Assembly: GCA_023974075.1 (NCBI GenBank)
Contig: CM043787.1
Coordinates: 40,242,168 to 40,306,167 of the forward strand
Source: Chaenocephalus aceratus
Lineage: Eukaryota; Chordata; Actinopteri; Perciformes; Channichthyidae
Direction of reading: 5' to 3'
Length of the DNA: 64,000 bases
The notes beneath the pieces are model-generated. The model worked only from the letters and a program-made list of their open reading frames with translations. It made no database searches and had not been told where the DNA came from. The position numbers were made by a program, and so were the translations under genes. Shown piece after piece: positions 25,280 to 39,012 of the stretch (position 1 is the first letter of the stretch; each line of letters starts with the position of its first letter).

Positions 25280-26887
25280 TAAAATGCCTCTCAAGCCCAG
25301 CAAACACACACTTTACGGAGAACAGAAAAATAACATGAACGAGAGAATATATCTCAATATTTTCATACTTTGTATTTGTATTTCCTTCATGTATGGGTTA
25401 GGTGTACACGCTTACCTAGAAATGCAAAAAGAAGCCCAGGAATGTACAGAGGAAGACTGGTTGAAGCGGGTATCTCAAGGTTTTGGATATAAGAAAGACA
25501 TTGAATCATTTTGAATGCATACAAACAACCAGGAAACATTCAGCTTTCTGCAGTAATCCAACTACATGACTCTCACACAAGCTGATTGTTAATAAGGCAA
25601 CTGGTGTGCATGAAAACACTCATATCAATATGACAGGGAGTAACAGAAGGATTGTCACACGAAAGTGAAACAGCCTTTACAAATCTAAATTAATCAACTT
25701 TCAACACTTGACACTGGAAATGTTAGTAGAAACAGACACACACCATTTCTAAATTGCACTTGATAGAAGTGCATGTACTTACATTTTCAGTGAAGAGGTT
25801 ACAGGAAACTCTTAATTGACGTGATTTCTCTGAATACCCTGGTTTCCTGTGTGCATGTGATTGTGTTGTATTTTAAGCACGTCATTGCATTTTTTTTGTA
25901 TTATTCTTTTTTTGTACTTTGTTATAATTATTAATTTGAGTGAGAAAAAAAAGGAAAAGAGAGAATATATATATTATTGTTGTATGTTTTTGTTTCTGAC
26001 ATGTTCAATAAATTGCCTAAAAAAAAAAGGCAACATGCACTTGACTTTACTAAATCGAAAAGATAAAGACAAAAGTGTAAAGCTAAAAGTGGTACCGTAA
26101 CAGCCATTAGATCAGACTGTGTGTGAAGTGTACTCTCATCTGGTCTCCGTCCAGCAGGACACAGCCAGAGGTTTCTCTTGATCTTGCCCCAGTGTATGAT
26201 CCCAGATCACAGAAAGCAGCCCTGCTACCTGACTGTCTGTGTCCTCGCACTCTCTGTTTGTGTGTTTACTAATAAATCATCTTATTACACATCATAAGTA
26301 GGCCATCATAATTAATTGGCCAGTCGAGAGAAGCTCAGAAAACAAGCCCCACAGCGGTGAGCAGGCATACATAGGACATCATACACAAGTTCTTGTATTG
26401 TGCCAAAGTATGCTCAAATAACAGCAGGAAACTTTAAATGCTGATGTTTGAAGCCGCATTCATTGATTGAACATCAATTCAAACAGAAAGTTATACTTCA
26501 TTTTTTAAATAACTGAAATGCATTAAACAAATATATATTATTGACGTAAACCCATCACACACAACAAAGCACACTGTTATAATCATTTGTAACTATTTTC
26601 TATAAAAAATGCTCATGTGAAGGGAGAAAGATGCAAAGTCAAAAGCTACATCTTAACAGTATCCTTACCTTCTCCCTGTCTACTTTGTGCCTCTCTACAG
26701 TCTCATCCACCCTTGTCACCCATTGTTGGGAACACACAAAAGCAAGTTGCATAAAGAGCAATAATGCTTCACATCCTTGCAGTGTATGAGAAGGTCAGGA
26801 GGTATTCAGATACATGGAAACACAGCAGGAGAATGTCCTGGCACGCACAATAGAAGTCACTGCAGGGAGCCAGGCTGGCCCTCTCAG

Positions 26888-26901
26888 TGTGTGTGTGCGC
26901 T

Positions 26902-26966
<65 letters not shown>
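26888..26966 (+). repeat. (TG)n microsatellite
   Basis: About 67 bp of TG after a GCGCTGG interruption. Confidence 0.96.
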
Positions 26967-26968
<2 letters not shown>

Positions 26969-29900
26969 GTATGTGCATGCCATGTGTGCATGACTGGGTC
27001 AAAGAGTCTTTGCATGCACGTGTGTGTGCACACCTGCTTTGTTTTATTAATGTCTGCGTGCATGCACATATGTACCGGCATGTGACCATGACAACGTCCT
27101 AGATAACATTAGTGAAGCGATAGGGAGTGGAAGTGTGCGACAGTGTCAGTGCTAAAAGGAAAAGTGGGAAAGGTGACCCTGGAAGGAAGAATGAATGACC
27201 CCCGATACCCATCTTTAGATCAGAGGAGAAAAAGACACCTGATTGGGCTTTGAATAATTTAAAGGGACATTCCACACAGGCTTGTAACCCCACCTTCGAA
27301 CACCGAGCTAAAATAAACAAATGTTACTCTTGACTTCAGGTGAATGGCTGATTCAAACCATTTGTTGCTTGTAAATCTTTCAAATTGTATTATTTAGTAT
27401 TATCATTCCATTCGTTTTTTCATACATGACAGAGTTTTTATCAAAAGTATAAGATATTCAACAGGGTCATTTATTTTTGCAATCACAGTCTTTTGTAGAG
27501 CTGAAGGTCAAAGGCTGACAGGGTAGTCAAGTCTAATTACATAAATAAACTAAATGAACTATTATCCCTTTCTGTGTAAACAAAAGCTGTAAGGACCATG
27601 ATATTGTGCCATTTATTTAGTATTTGAACTTGATGTCATAGGTGGCACAATTAAATCAAAAATGTATATTGCAACCATAGTTCGAAGCACGAAATCATCT
27701 TATACATGTTGTTAGAAGCTTCTGGCAGCTTTGAAGCGGCACTAAAGCTCATTGGACCAAATCAAAGACCACATTATGTTCTTTCTCCAACAAATTAACA
27801 GAATCAATTCCTGCACGGCAAACACCGACATTACCGATGACTAAATGGCAGTCCATTGACGTGCTTCATTTAACATGTCAGCCAAAGGAGCAGTTCAAGA
27901 CATGCAAAACAGAAAGCCAAGTCAACAAAATCAGTCGACCATTCATCAACTAAACCCACTTACTCGCTTGTATAAAGAAAGATGGTGTGAACTGAGCAGC
28001 AGTGCTTCAGAAACAAGGTGATTAATAGCTGTAAACGTTTGAGATTTTGGCTACAAAATGAGAAAGATGTACTATACACTGTAATACTCAGTAATAAACC
28101 AAGAAAGAGTACACTTTGCATTTCATATTCAGTCATATTGAAACCTTCCTCTACGTGTGGCAGTTGTGATGTAGGGATTTGCTATACACCTCGAAACTCA
28201 TACGCTACCCTAGAACCTCCAATCCCACAAAACTGATTTATTGGCTTAATTTGCCGACCCCTGCACCCTCATATGTGAGAGAGAGGGGAGAGAGAAAGAG
28301 GGAGACCAAGGTCAGGTTTAACAGGGTCAAGTTCAGACCGTCTCCCTTATGCATTGCATTATGCAGTCAGCTGACTGAATTAGCATGACAACCCGATTTA
28401 GTCTACCTCTTTTCCCCAATTCATCACTATAACACATGCACACACATATGCACACACACATGGATAGATGGATAGGAAGATAGAAGCCACAACCGTATTT
28501 AATCCAATAAACTTTCTGGGTTTGTTGGCAGCTGCTGAAGTTCATAGTCATGAGACACAAGAGAGGGAGAGAGGGGGAATGAGATGTCCTCCTCATTGAT
28601 CAGAAATTCAATTCAAAGTCTATAGACAGATATAAATGAGCTGTGCTGCCAGAAGTGTGTATGCCTTGATAGAAGCCACACACTCTCACTAAGGTATGCC
28701 TGTGTATGTTTGAACAAAAAGACCAGCAGGGTACAACTACTACTACTAAGTTAACTACAAATAAAAAAACACATCAGTCAAGAAGTCGGTCGAATTGAGA
28801 TTTACATGAAATAAAAATCCAACAAAGCTAACGGACATGTAAGTTCAAGTATCCTTTTCTCACAGGAAACACAATGATGTATGAAATTACTATTTTAAAG
28901 GTATTCCACCTGTTAAGCCACGTTATACCAGATCCCATTGGTATACATTTGACTCTTACCTTTGACTTAATGTATCCACATCTGAAGAATGTCAGAGAAC
29001 CCTTCTGAATTACTTGAGAATTACAGGATGTGATTTGTGCTACACCTTATATCTTGTCTTATCAAAAAACGATTTACTTTGAAGGCTATATTTAGGGCCA
29101 AACAGAGACTAACGCTTCATCTCAAACCTGTTCTACACACTGATTCCCAACAGAGTTTTAGTTTCCATACCAGAAACAGTGAAACAAGACATTGTGCATA
29201 CTAACATTTCACCATGTTTTAAACTAAATGACGAGCCTAATGGGCCTAATTGATAGGCATCCTATTTGTGGGACCAGCTAATGAGACACACAAAGTTAAA
29301 CAGAGAGCATACGAGTGGTGCACAGCATAGGAGGCGACAACTAGAGAAACAGAGACACAGGAATACACAGTGATCACCCAGCAAGGCACCGAGAGATAGA
29401 AAAAAAAGAAGCTAAGTCTAAATTAAGATGTTGGATGCCGGCTTTCCAATAGGACCTTGACACAGCGGTTGACCTACTCATGACAGGATCCCAGTGCCGC
29501 GGATTTGGAATTCTATTAGTATTACCAGCTGTGGGGAGGGGGAAAATGTCATGCAGTCATCAGGAAGAGGCCAATCCATAGCTTCTATCCATCAGCCAAT
29601 TACTGGTGCTAAAGTGGAATTAGATAGGTATTGACAATGAGAGGAGGTGGAGGGAGATTAGGGAAAGAGATGGAAAGAGTAGAGGAGGGAGGAGAGCAGA
29701 GGAGAAGAGACGGGAGGAAGACATGAGAGAAGTAGAAAAAAAAGAATGGAAATAATGGCAAGGTAAAGAAGAGAAAGAAAATAAATGACATGAGGAGAAG
29801 GAAGAGCAGGACGAGAGGAAATGTAATCGACGCTGAGAAAAAAGTGGCAAAAGAAAAAGACGAGTTAAATAGTGGTGTAAAATAATTCACGTATCTTTAG

Positions 29901-30649
29901 ATTTCCAACGATGTATGTTCCACGTTGATAGGTATTGAGGTAAGTGTACTTTTTCTCCTATTTAATGAATTGTATAATGACAATGGCATTAAACAAGTCT
30001 CAGAAGAGTCACTTCAAACATGAGCACCCTATAAAGGTAATGCAGCAAATCATGGGGATATCATTCTCTCAGGGACGAGGGGACACTTCATTCTTAAAAT
30101 TAAGCTCAAACAGCTATAATCACTTTTTGTTTTCACCTTGGGTTTCATCAAGTGTTGGGTGGAGTCATTTTGGACTACATAACAGCAACATAATCCCAGA
30201 AGGGAGTGCTGGTGGTCGATAACCATCACGTCTGAAACAACCGCAAGAACAGCCGACTGAGTTAACACTCAAGCTGAGGAATACGGGTTGTGACAGCTAT
30301 GAAAATAAGAGGCAGGCAGTGAAGAAAATGTAAGAGGAAAAGGAGAGAGATGGTAAAAAGGGAGACGGAGAAAATAGTATGGGTGGAAAAAGAGATGGAA
30401 GAGACAGGGAGAAAAAAAGAGAGAGAATATAAACTCAGAGCTATGTAATGAATTTATGCCTGGCTGGCAGATCTTTATAAGTTATTGGAAAAATAGCCGG
30501 GGCGGCGTATTGACACAGCTGGGCCTGAGATCAATACATTGAGAATGGGCAATACATTTTAATTTAAAACTGTTCAAACTTTAGCAGCAAATCCATGCGG
30601 CTCAGCGCAGCCTCTTGCCCCATCCCAGCTCACTGATACGTACACATAC

Positions 30650-30653
<4 letters not shown>

Positions 30654-30693
<40 letters not shown>
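30654..30693 (+). repeat. (CA)n microsatellite
   Basis: About 40 bp of CA. Confidence 0.95.
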
Positions 30694-30697
<4 letters not shown>

Positions 30698-32664
30698 GAA
30701 TACAAACACACACACAGGTTTAAATAAGAAAGATAGCAATTCAATCCAGTTGATCACAACACAGACACAGCTGGATTCGTGCTGAAAGGATCATGAAAAG
30801 TCAAGAAGTAGTTAGTTAGCGCAAGTTCAAGAAACAACATCATGAAAACACAAAATAACCCAAAAAACTAAAGTAGTTACTTGGGGTGAACAACAGATTT
30901 AAATATATATATTAAAACATAATAAATATTGTGAGGCTACGGGACTATCTTATAAGATGAGCAAGAGAGTCTTCTCTACACAAAATAGATTCAAATATAG
31001 CCAGGTTAATAAAATAATGTAACAAAACAAAACAGGTGGAGTTCAGAATATTACCAGCAAAGTTTAACGGACCAAGAAGAGAAATAAGACTTTGAAGTTC
31101 ACCAATCTAAACACGCCATGTGTCCTGTCCGTGTTACTGTGAGGGTACGTATGTCTGTCTGTTTGTGCACTGTGTCCAAACATTTGCATTTGATATGATT
31201 TACTTTGAGATAAACCAATAGCATCTGTAGTTGAAGGAGCAGTTATACCAAGGGATGAGTAGGAGGGCACTTTGGACATCTGTTTTCATCCTGCTCAATT
31301 AGCATAATTAATTAACGTTAATCAATCCAAACAAATTATTTTTTAACACCTAGAATAAATCACGGCACATCTCTCCATTTCTCAGCACTGACTGATCCAA
31401 CAGTCTGCAAAGCATTCATTGATCACCCAACAAATTAAACAATGCAGGGCGATGAGGCTTATTATATTGTATTCCTATTGTATTGTACTGTCTGAGTTCT
31501 TACATCATCCATCATTACCCTGCCACAAACAAATAGATTTTGATTAGAACATGGTACCAATAAATAAAGACAACGTTTATAAATAGTAGAAAGAAAGGCA
31601 AACTTAGTTTGTCTTGCCGTTTAGATTTAAAAGAAATACAATATGCTTCAGAGAAAGCAGTACAAACAGAAATGTATAGAGGTGCTGATAATCTATTGAA
31701 ATAAATACAAAAAAGTCAAATGTGTTTTTCAAGTTGTTCAAAGTGGAAGAAAAACGAGGATGTTCTCAGTCTGCTTTGAATGATGTTAACAATGTGAAAC
31801 ATCAGATATAATATGGATTCCAGCAGCCAGGACAATAACAACTGAAAATGTACCTCTGGAACAACCAGAGTGCACGGCCAAGACAATAATGGAAGGTACA
31901 TCCACTAACTGTGTATCTCCAGCTGACTGTGACTGCATGTGCACAGTGAACACTTGCCCAGTCAACTAAATCATACTGAAGTTTGGAATTGTTTGCAGCA
32001 TTTCATTTTTGTCTCGTTAGGGAAAATAACAGTCAGCTTTTGATTAAATGGGGTAAAACAATCAGATTCGCCAGAAAACAATTTGATTCAAGTGCAGCCT
32101 TGATGAACAGACCATAATTAATACAACTCAGCAGTGTTTCCACTCGATTTGAAGTTATGACCTTGTACAAGTGTAATGATGATGTAAACATAAAACAAAC
32201 AATGTTGTTGAAGTTGTAACTTAGTGAAATGTTAAAGGGATTAATGCAATTTAGGTGAGAGAGAGGCTAGGTACAAAGAAAGTGCTGATTCTTCATTGAA
32301 TTGCTTTATTATTTATATTATATGGAACTCACTTTCCAAATACATGTATTATTCTGTTTTTTTAAGCATCTGAAACGCACAGCCAATAAGCTTCACACTC
32401 ACACACAAACAGCAACCACTCACAACTGTAAGCATGGCTGTTTGTGCTCTGAAGGTTTTATGAAAAGACAAAGGTAGTTTTAAATGGACTTGATACACAC
32501 ATTCACGTACATGCATACACAAACCTTGACACACAAACACACACTCATACTCACCTCAAATATTGTTATATTGCTGTCAGTGGTGTGGGTTAATCAGAAA
32601 GGCAAGAGGAAGGGTGCTATCTACTCACCGCACTGCCACATTTATCGATTCCATTTACACACGT

Positions 32665-32784
<120 letters not shown>

Positions 32785-35700
32785 ACCCATTTTCACCACA
32801 AGAACAGGCACCCATAACAACCCTTTAATTATTCTATTGGCCCCAAATAGATTTTCCCATTTGACGCTGTAGAGGCAGGGAAAACACTGGAGCAGAACTG
32901 AAAGTGATATAAATGTATCAAAAAACAGATGAACAAACATTGGAGGAAGATTTATTACTGGGGATTTTAATAAAAATGGGAGGCGGATGAATTGATTTTG
33001 GTTTAAGGGAGGGTGTTATAAGGAACAATTTATCGGGATGGCCCAGGTAAGATGCATTATTTTCCGATTGTTATCCGGCTTCACTGTTAAGGGGCTGATT
33101 TGTGTTGTGTATTGCATTTTATGGGGAAGAAGGAAAGGGGAACTTGCGATGATTTAGGTGGGATGTATTAATCAAAGGCAGCCGGTGTGAACCATAGATC
33201 GCCAGGCAAAGGAGGTACAGGTGACAGCTCATTCTGCTAAAGAATGTTTTGGAGCTGCACATCACCGCTTCTCAATTCCCCTTTCTTCTTCACACTTTCT
33301 CTACCTCCCTCTCTGTCTCCTTCCACCTCACTGTCTTCCTCGCCTCATCATCTTAGCCTTTCTCCATTCCCTTCCTCTCTTGCTATCTTTCTATATCCGC
33401 TCCTCTTCTCCACAGTTCGGTGCACACTTGGTTTTAATTTTATGAGGCTGAGAGTAGCTTTTAACCATCCATGCGGCAAATAAACGGGGGATTAGTAGTA
33501 TTTAGTGTTTTCCTCCTCCCTAAAAGCCTCATACTTCCCCAGTGCTCAGTGACCTTTGCTGCTGCCTCTGACATGTGAAGAGACAAGCCCATCATCATCA
33601 GGTTTACACATTCAGTTTGCTATCAGTTTGTATGGTAATGCCTGTATATGATGTACTGTTTGCCTTAGTGCTAACTGCTTGGTTTCTGCTCTGTGTAGCT
33701 CATGGGTTAGCTGTCTTTGTCTTGGTTCCTGAGGTGTTATGGTTTTACTGTTTGTCACTATCTCTTTATTATCATTGGTTCTTTGTGTCTTTCCATTGCA
33801 ATGACTTTGTTTGCAGCCCTTTCTTAAATTTAGTTTGCATATCTACCTACATGTGTTTCATGAGGCACTGCTGCTACTGTATGTTGCCAGAGGGGGACCA
33901 CAACCGGTTCATTTTGTTATATTTGCATGGACCCCTTGAGAAAAAAATTATTATAATGAATTAAACACAATGTATTTTGAGAAATATGTTAAGAGATATG
34001 TTTGAAATAATGTGAGAATAAAAGTAAGAAATGTAGGTTACTTTGCAAATTGCAATCGAGGGACCTTAACTAAAGTACACCCCTGCCCTCTATCTAAATG
34101 GTCTAATACACAACAAAAGCCACAGGCCAAACACACACAAACACACACAGACACACGTAAAACATGCCATTTGGCCAGGCCAGTCGCCTGTGGCCAGCGT
34201 TTATTTCTGTTGATTTGAGAGTTAGATTGCCTCTGTGATGAATGAGACTTGTTTATGTGAGTGGTCAGAGTAAGAGTGTAATGGACTACAGTATATAACT
34301 CTATAACATTAATCTCATTTCAATAGTGTACAGTAGTTTAAAAATATTTTAAAGTTGATTTACTGGTGTTATAATGGTGCTAATGAAATTAAAGTGAACG
34401 TTTTATTATGTTTCCTAACCTGTGTACTTTTGAATTTATTTTCTTGAGTGTAAAGATAATACCATTTTATTTTTTCTACCTTAACATAAATACTACATTT
34501 GTTTCCAAATGTAGTATTCAAAGTAATAGTCCAGCCATGGCAATCAGTTAGCGGTAATGGAAAAACAAATCCATCAGTGGGGACAAAGGCCAAACCTAGT
34601 CAAAGTTCTTTGGACACACACAGTGAACTGAAATGCAGGTGTGTTGATGCGTGTTATAGTGTGGTCATTGACTACCAGAAAAGTGCTTTATATTCAAAGA
34701 AAGGCCAGAATCAAGTACAGACTGTGTTAAAGCAAGCCTCGTGTAACCACCAAAGTTCATTATACACGGGAAAATATCCCAAAATAAACAAATATGGACA
34801 TTTTGGATTACACAAGAACTACCTGGAAACATTCAAGGATTATATATGTTGTTTGTATTCCTCCTGGTGGAATTTAAGTGTTTTAAATATCCATTTCTGT
34901 AAGGAAAAGTTGCACGGGTTGATTTGATTTGTTTGTCCATGTGTAGCACTACAGCCACACAAAGTAAAGCTGGAACTGACTCTACCTGAGCATGCACACA
35001 TACACACATTAGATGCCCACTTAAGGGCAAACATCTAATGTTCACTCCACTGTGTGCACACACCACAACCACACCCACACACACCTCAAACAGATAAATG
35101 GGATCAGGGGCCTCTGTAGCCCGTGAATCATGCACAGAGGCCCATTGGGGCTAAGGGTCAAGGTCTTTATGGGGAGCTGAAAGCCCTGTGCTCTGAAACA
35201 GAGAAATGTACTCTTTTGTTCCTCTCTGGTCAGATAAAAGCTGAGAAATGACAGGATATTTCAGGAAGGAAACAGCTTTAGCTATCTGCAGGGAGTAAAG
35301 TTGTTACTAGGGTGTGGTCTTGGTATCAGTCTGAGATTTTAGTCAGTGGCTGGCATGGCGTGACATTCAGAGCTGCTGTCAGTTGGAAGTAAATGTCGAT
35401 TAATCTGTCTTGCAAAGAAGCTGAACATCTGTTTTCCCATGACCACTGATGTTGTTAGTACCAAAACACAGGAAAGTAAGGCTTTTGAAGTGGCCAGTGT
35501 TCATTTTTATTTCCTCTCTGTTGATGATTTGGGGCACAACACTCCCTTTGTTCTCCTTTAACGCCTAAAGCGACAATAGTTGTACTATATCTTTGGAGCA
35601 CATTGGCAGTCTATGGAAAAATAACTTTAGCACAACGTGTTTTTTTATGCAGCATACATAGATGATGTCATCATGGAGGCTGACAACTAGAAGCAGGGTC

Positions 35701-35874
35701 TGCAGATGGAGGCTGTGGACCTGGAGTCCCCAAGGCAGGACTCACAGCCAACCCCTAAAAAGTGTGTAATTGGGCGGGGGGAGATTCAGTGTCTGGGGAA
35801 ACTCCTGGCCCAAAGGCAAGTGCGCCCCAAGCTAGATAAATCCACTTCCATTACCACCTGCCTGAGACCCAGAC

Positions 35875-36263
35875 TTAAAGGTGGGGTAGGTAATTCACTT
35901 CAGAAACACTTTTTGTTATATTCCATGGAATGCTCTTAACATCCGATAGCAATGAATATATAAATGCTTTGACAATAAATGCATTAAAAAATGTCATCTG
36001 TGGAAGCCGTAGTGCTGTAAAAAGCACGACCAATCATTTTAGCCGGCCCGGCTAAAATAACTGGATGGCCTACCTGCCTGTCAGCCTTCCATCTGTGCAC
36101 AAACTTATCTCGTGTCCTCATTGGTCATGTGCGCGTACGTGTTTGTTGGAGGAGGGGCTCTGTAAGGAAGTCTGAAGGAAGGGGCAGATTGTTTCCGGTT
36201 GTGTGCTTTCAAATTCTAGCACACTCGAGCTGGTTTCTCCATTCTTACCTACCCAACCTTTAA
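35875..36263. mobile_element. piggyBac-like MITE with TTAA ends
   Basis: The left end TTAAAGGTGGGGTAGGTAA and the right end TTACCTACCCAACCTTTAA are inverted repeats matching at 18 of 19 positions. Both begin with TTAA, the piggyBac target duplication. The 389-bp interior has no transposase and contains a near-perfect palindrome centred at 36047. The superfamily is inferred from the TTAA; a 3' or 4-bp-target family of another type is possible. Confidence 0.8.
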
Positions 36264-37201
36264 GCATAATGTGAAGGAGTTGACATGTCTTGCATAGCTT
36301 CTGGTTGTTGGTGGTTCATTCTTAACATCTTGGTAATGACCAGTTCTTGGCTTATCGTGGAATAAAGACCCAAGCCAATAGACAAAGCCAGCAGCCTATT
36401 TAAGAAGAGGAACGTGTACCAATGCTAAACCGCTGCTAACTTTTCCCCACTTATTTCTATTAACAAACAGACGATGGTTTCGATTTGAAACCTAGTTGTC
36501 ACACTCACTACTGGGAAACAATACCATTGTTTTCATTATTAAAGGCTTTAATGGCTGTTGAGAGAATGAATGGTGAATGAACAGCTTAACTCCTTGCACA
36601 TGCTTCCTTTGAAAAGAAGGATTCATCCCCTAGCATTAAAAGTGACACAGATGTCCAAGTTCTGTAGAGGTACATCATCCACCATTATGCATTAGGTAAG
36701 GCTTACGATGTATTCTATTAGATGCATAACACAACACATCGATCTGCCCTTTCTTTATATTGCATCAGAAGTTATTCATCCCAGAATCTGTCCTGGGTTA
36801 TAATGTATTATAGCCATGGCTAATCCTCCTTTATTTACCTATACGATATAATATGAATTAATTCCACTAGATTAAAAACCCAAAACATCTCCAGAGGGGA
36901 TGAGTAAAGTTAAGCAAGCATGCAAAGAGTAACTTTGACAATGGCAACATATGTAGGTGCAGATGTTCACACAAGAAGAGATTCAATTAATCATTGAGCC
37001 ACTCCACATGTCACTGCCTCAACTAAACAAGGCCCATTGTATCTGAGCCAGAACTACTATACATTCCTGTGTGCGTGCAAGTATGTGAGTGTGTGTGCAT
37101 GTGTGTGTCCCTGTTTGTGTGTCAGGGCTGATTGCTCTTGACTTCATTAATCTCTGCAGTGTGGTTATGATTAGCTCTCTGAGGCATGCCAGAGGACATC
37201 T

Positions 37202-37344
<143 letters not shown>

Positions 37345-38928
37345 TCAGATCTGGCCACCTCTCCAGCCTGTCTCTCTCTCACGGTCCAACCAATTAGCTG
37401 GAAGCAAAGAGAAATAGACTAGCTCCTGTGGTGATAGGACATATACACACACAGGAATGCTAAAGTTTGCTATATTTGTCATAGAGCCAGCAGCATGTGT
37501 GTGTTCAGAATGTCATAAACAATTGGGTGGGTAGAAAAAGAAGGAGAGAAAAAATGGGTAATGTCAGTGAAACAGAATGAGTGAGAGACAGTTGTTCAAA
37601 AAGTTCTTAAAAAATCAGGCAGACAAAGATAAAGCAAGCAATCCAGACAGAGCAAGCCAAAGACAGATGTGAATCAGAACAATAGAACAAGAGATGAGTG
37701 TAATAGCGGACGGGAGGGGCAGATGAAAAGAACAAGTGAAGTGGAAGTGGAAAAGTGCTACAGAGAGGGAGAAGACGGAGAATCGTCAGATGCATGCCTA
37801 CACCCTGCCATGATCAGAGTAGACACTGGATGATTTATTTTCCCTCTCCAATATTGAGCCCCTGGTAAAAAAAAGAAAGAAATCTACATTCCATTAAACT
37901 ACTGAGGGTTTTATTCTGAAAGGAGAATGTGATTGTGGGTGTGAATGTGTGGGGGTAAAGGAATGGCCATCAGATGTGGCAATCATGCAACAAAAAAAAG
38001 TTTCTCCTTATCTTTACTTTCTAACTCTCCTCTTTGACTGCTGTTCTACTCTTTTCTGTGAGGGGTGTAATGAACGTTATGTAGAAGGAAAGGTGATTGC
38101 AACCAAATAAGACAAACTTATGATAATCCCTTGAAGCCACATTCACTAAGCCCTTTTTTCAGACACCTGCTGTTCCTGTACTGTCATCAGGTTATTTAGC
38201 AAACCATCATATCAGATCAATGGGGAAAGGCAGGTTTTCTTGTGTGCTCTTGTTCCTAATTCTGCATATAACTTTGAGGAACGAATATATTTAAAAAACA
38301 AAACAGAATTTTTTATCATTAGTGTGACCAACTGTGGGTTTTCTGAAGTTTTGAAGTTTGGAGATTTGACGCAAGGGGGTGGTCAGAAAAAGAAGATTGG
38401 AGGCTTTTAGATCATCAAATTGTTTATTTGGAGATGGGACTACATTTTTAAGTCTCTGTAATCTGAATTCATTTTTGAATACATTGTTTTAATAAGTCCG
38501 GCTCACCTTGCAATTAACAGAATTATCCGAGCAAGTGTAATAATAGACATTTGAATAGTTTCCAACTCGAGTTTAGTTGCGACCCACCTACAGTTGAGGA
38601 GTTTAGTAATGTGAAGAATAAATGATTTCTACTTTGGCATAATAACATTTTTGTTATTGTTTTGTTTGTTTCTAATTCTGTCTTTGACCGTCTATACAGA
38701 AAACATGCTGCAATTTGAATCTGTGTGAGTGTGTGTGTGTGTGTGTATGTGTCAACACAGACAGCAAAATGACAAATTGTTGAAAAGAAGAATGAGATGA
38801 GTAATGATGGAACAATAATGCCACATGTGTACTGTAGCCCGTGTGTGTGTGAGAGTGTGTGTGTGTGTGGTGATGAATCTCTCATTGTGACAGTGGGGCC
38901 GGCAGCAGCGAATGTCCTTCTGGGTGGG

Positions 38929-38930
<2 letters not shown>

Positions 38931-38973
<43 letters not shown>

Positions 38974-39012
38974 ACACACACACACACACACACCACACAC
39001 ACACACACACAC
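38931..39012 (+). repeat. (CA)n microsatellite
   Basis: About 82 bp of CA with two CCA interruptions (near 38972 and 38993). Confidence 0.96.

Noticed and set aside
33575..33964. 129-codon open frame, hydrophobic and Cys/Phe-rich
   Set aside because: T-rich DNA gives such frames by chance. No domain, no splice context and no recognisable homologue.
34499..34927. 142-codon open frame
   Set aside because: No family recognised, no supporting context, and its first codons overlap a hairpin.
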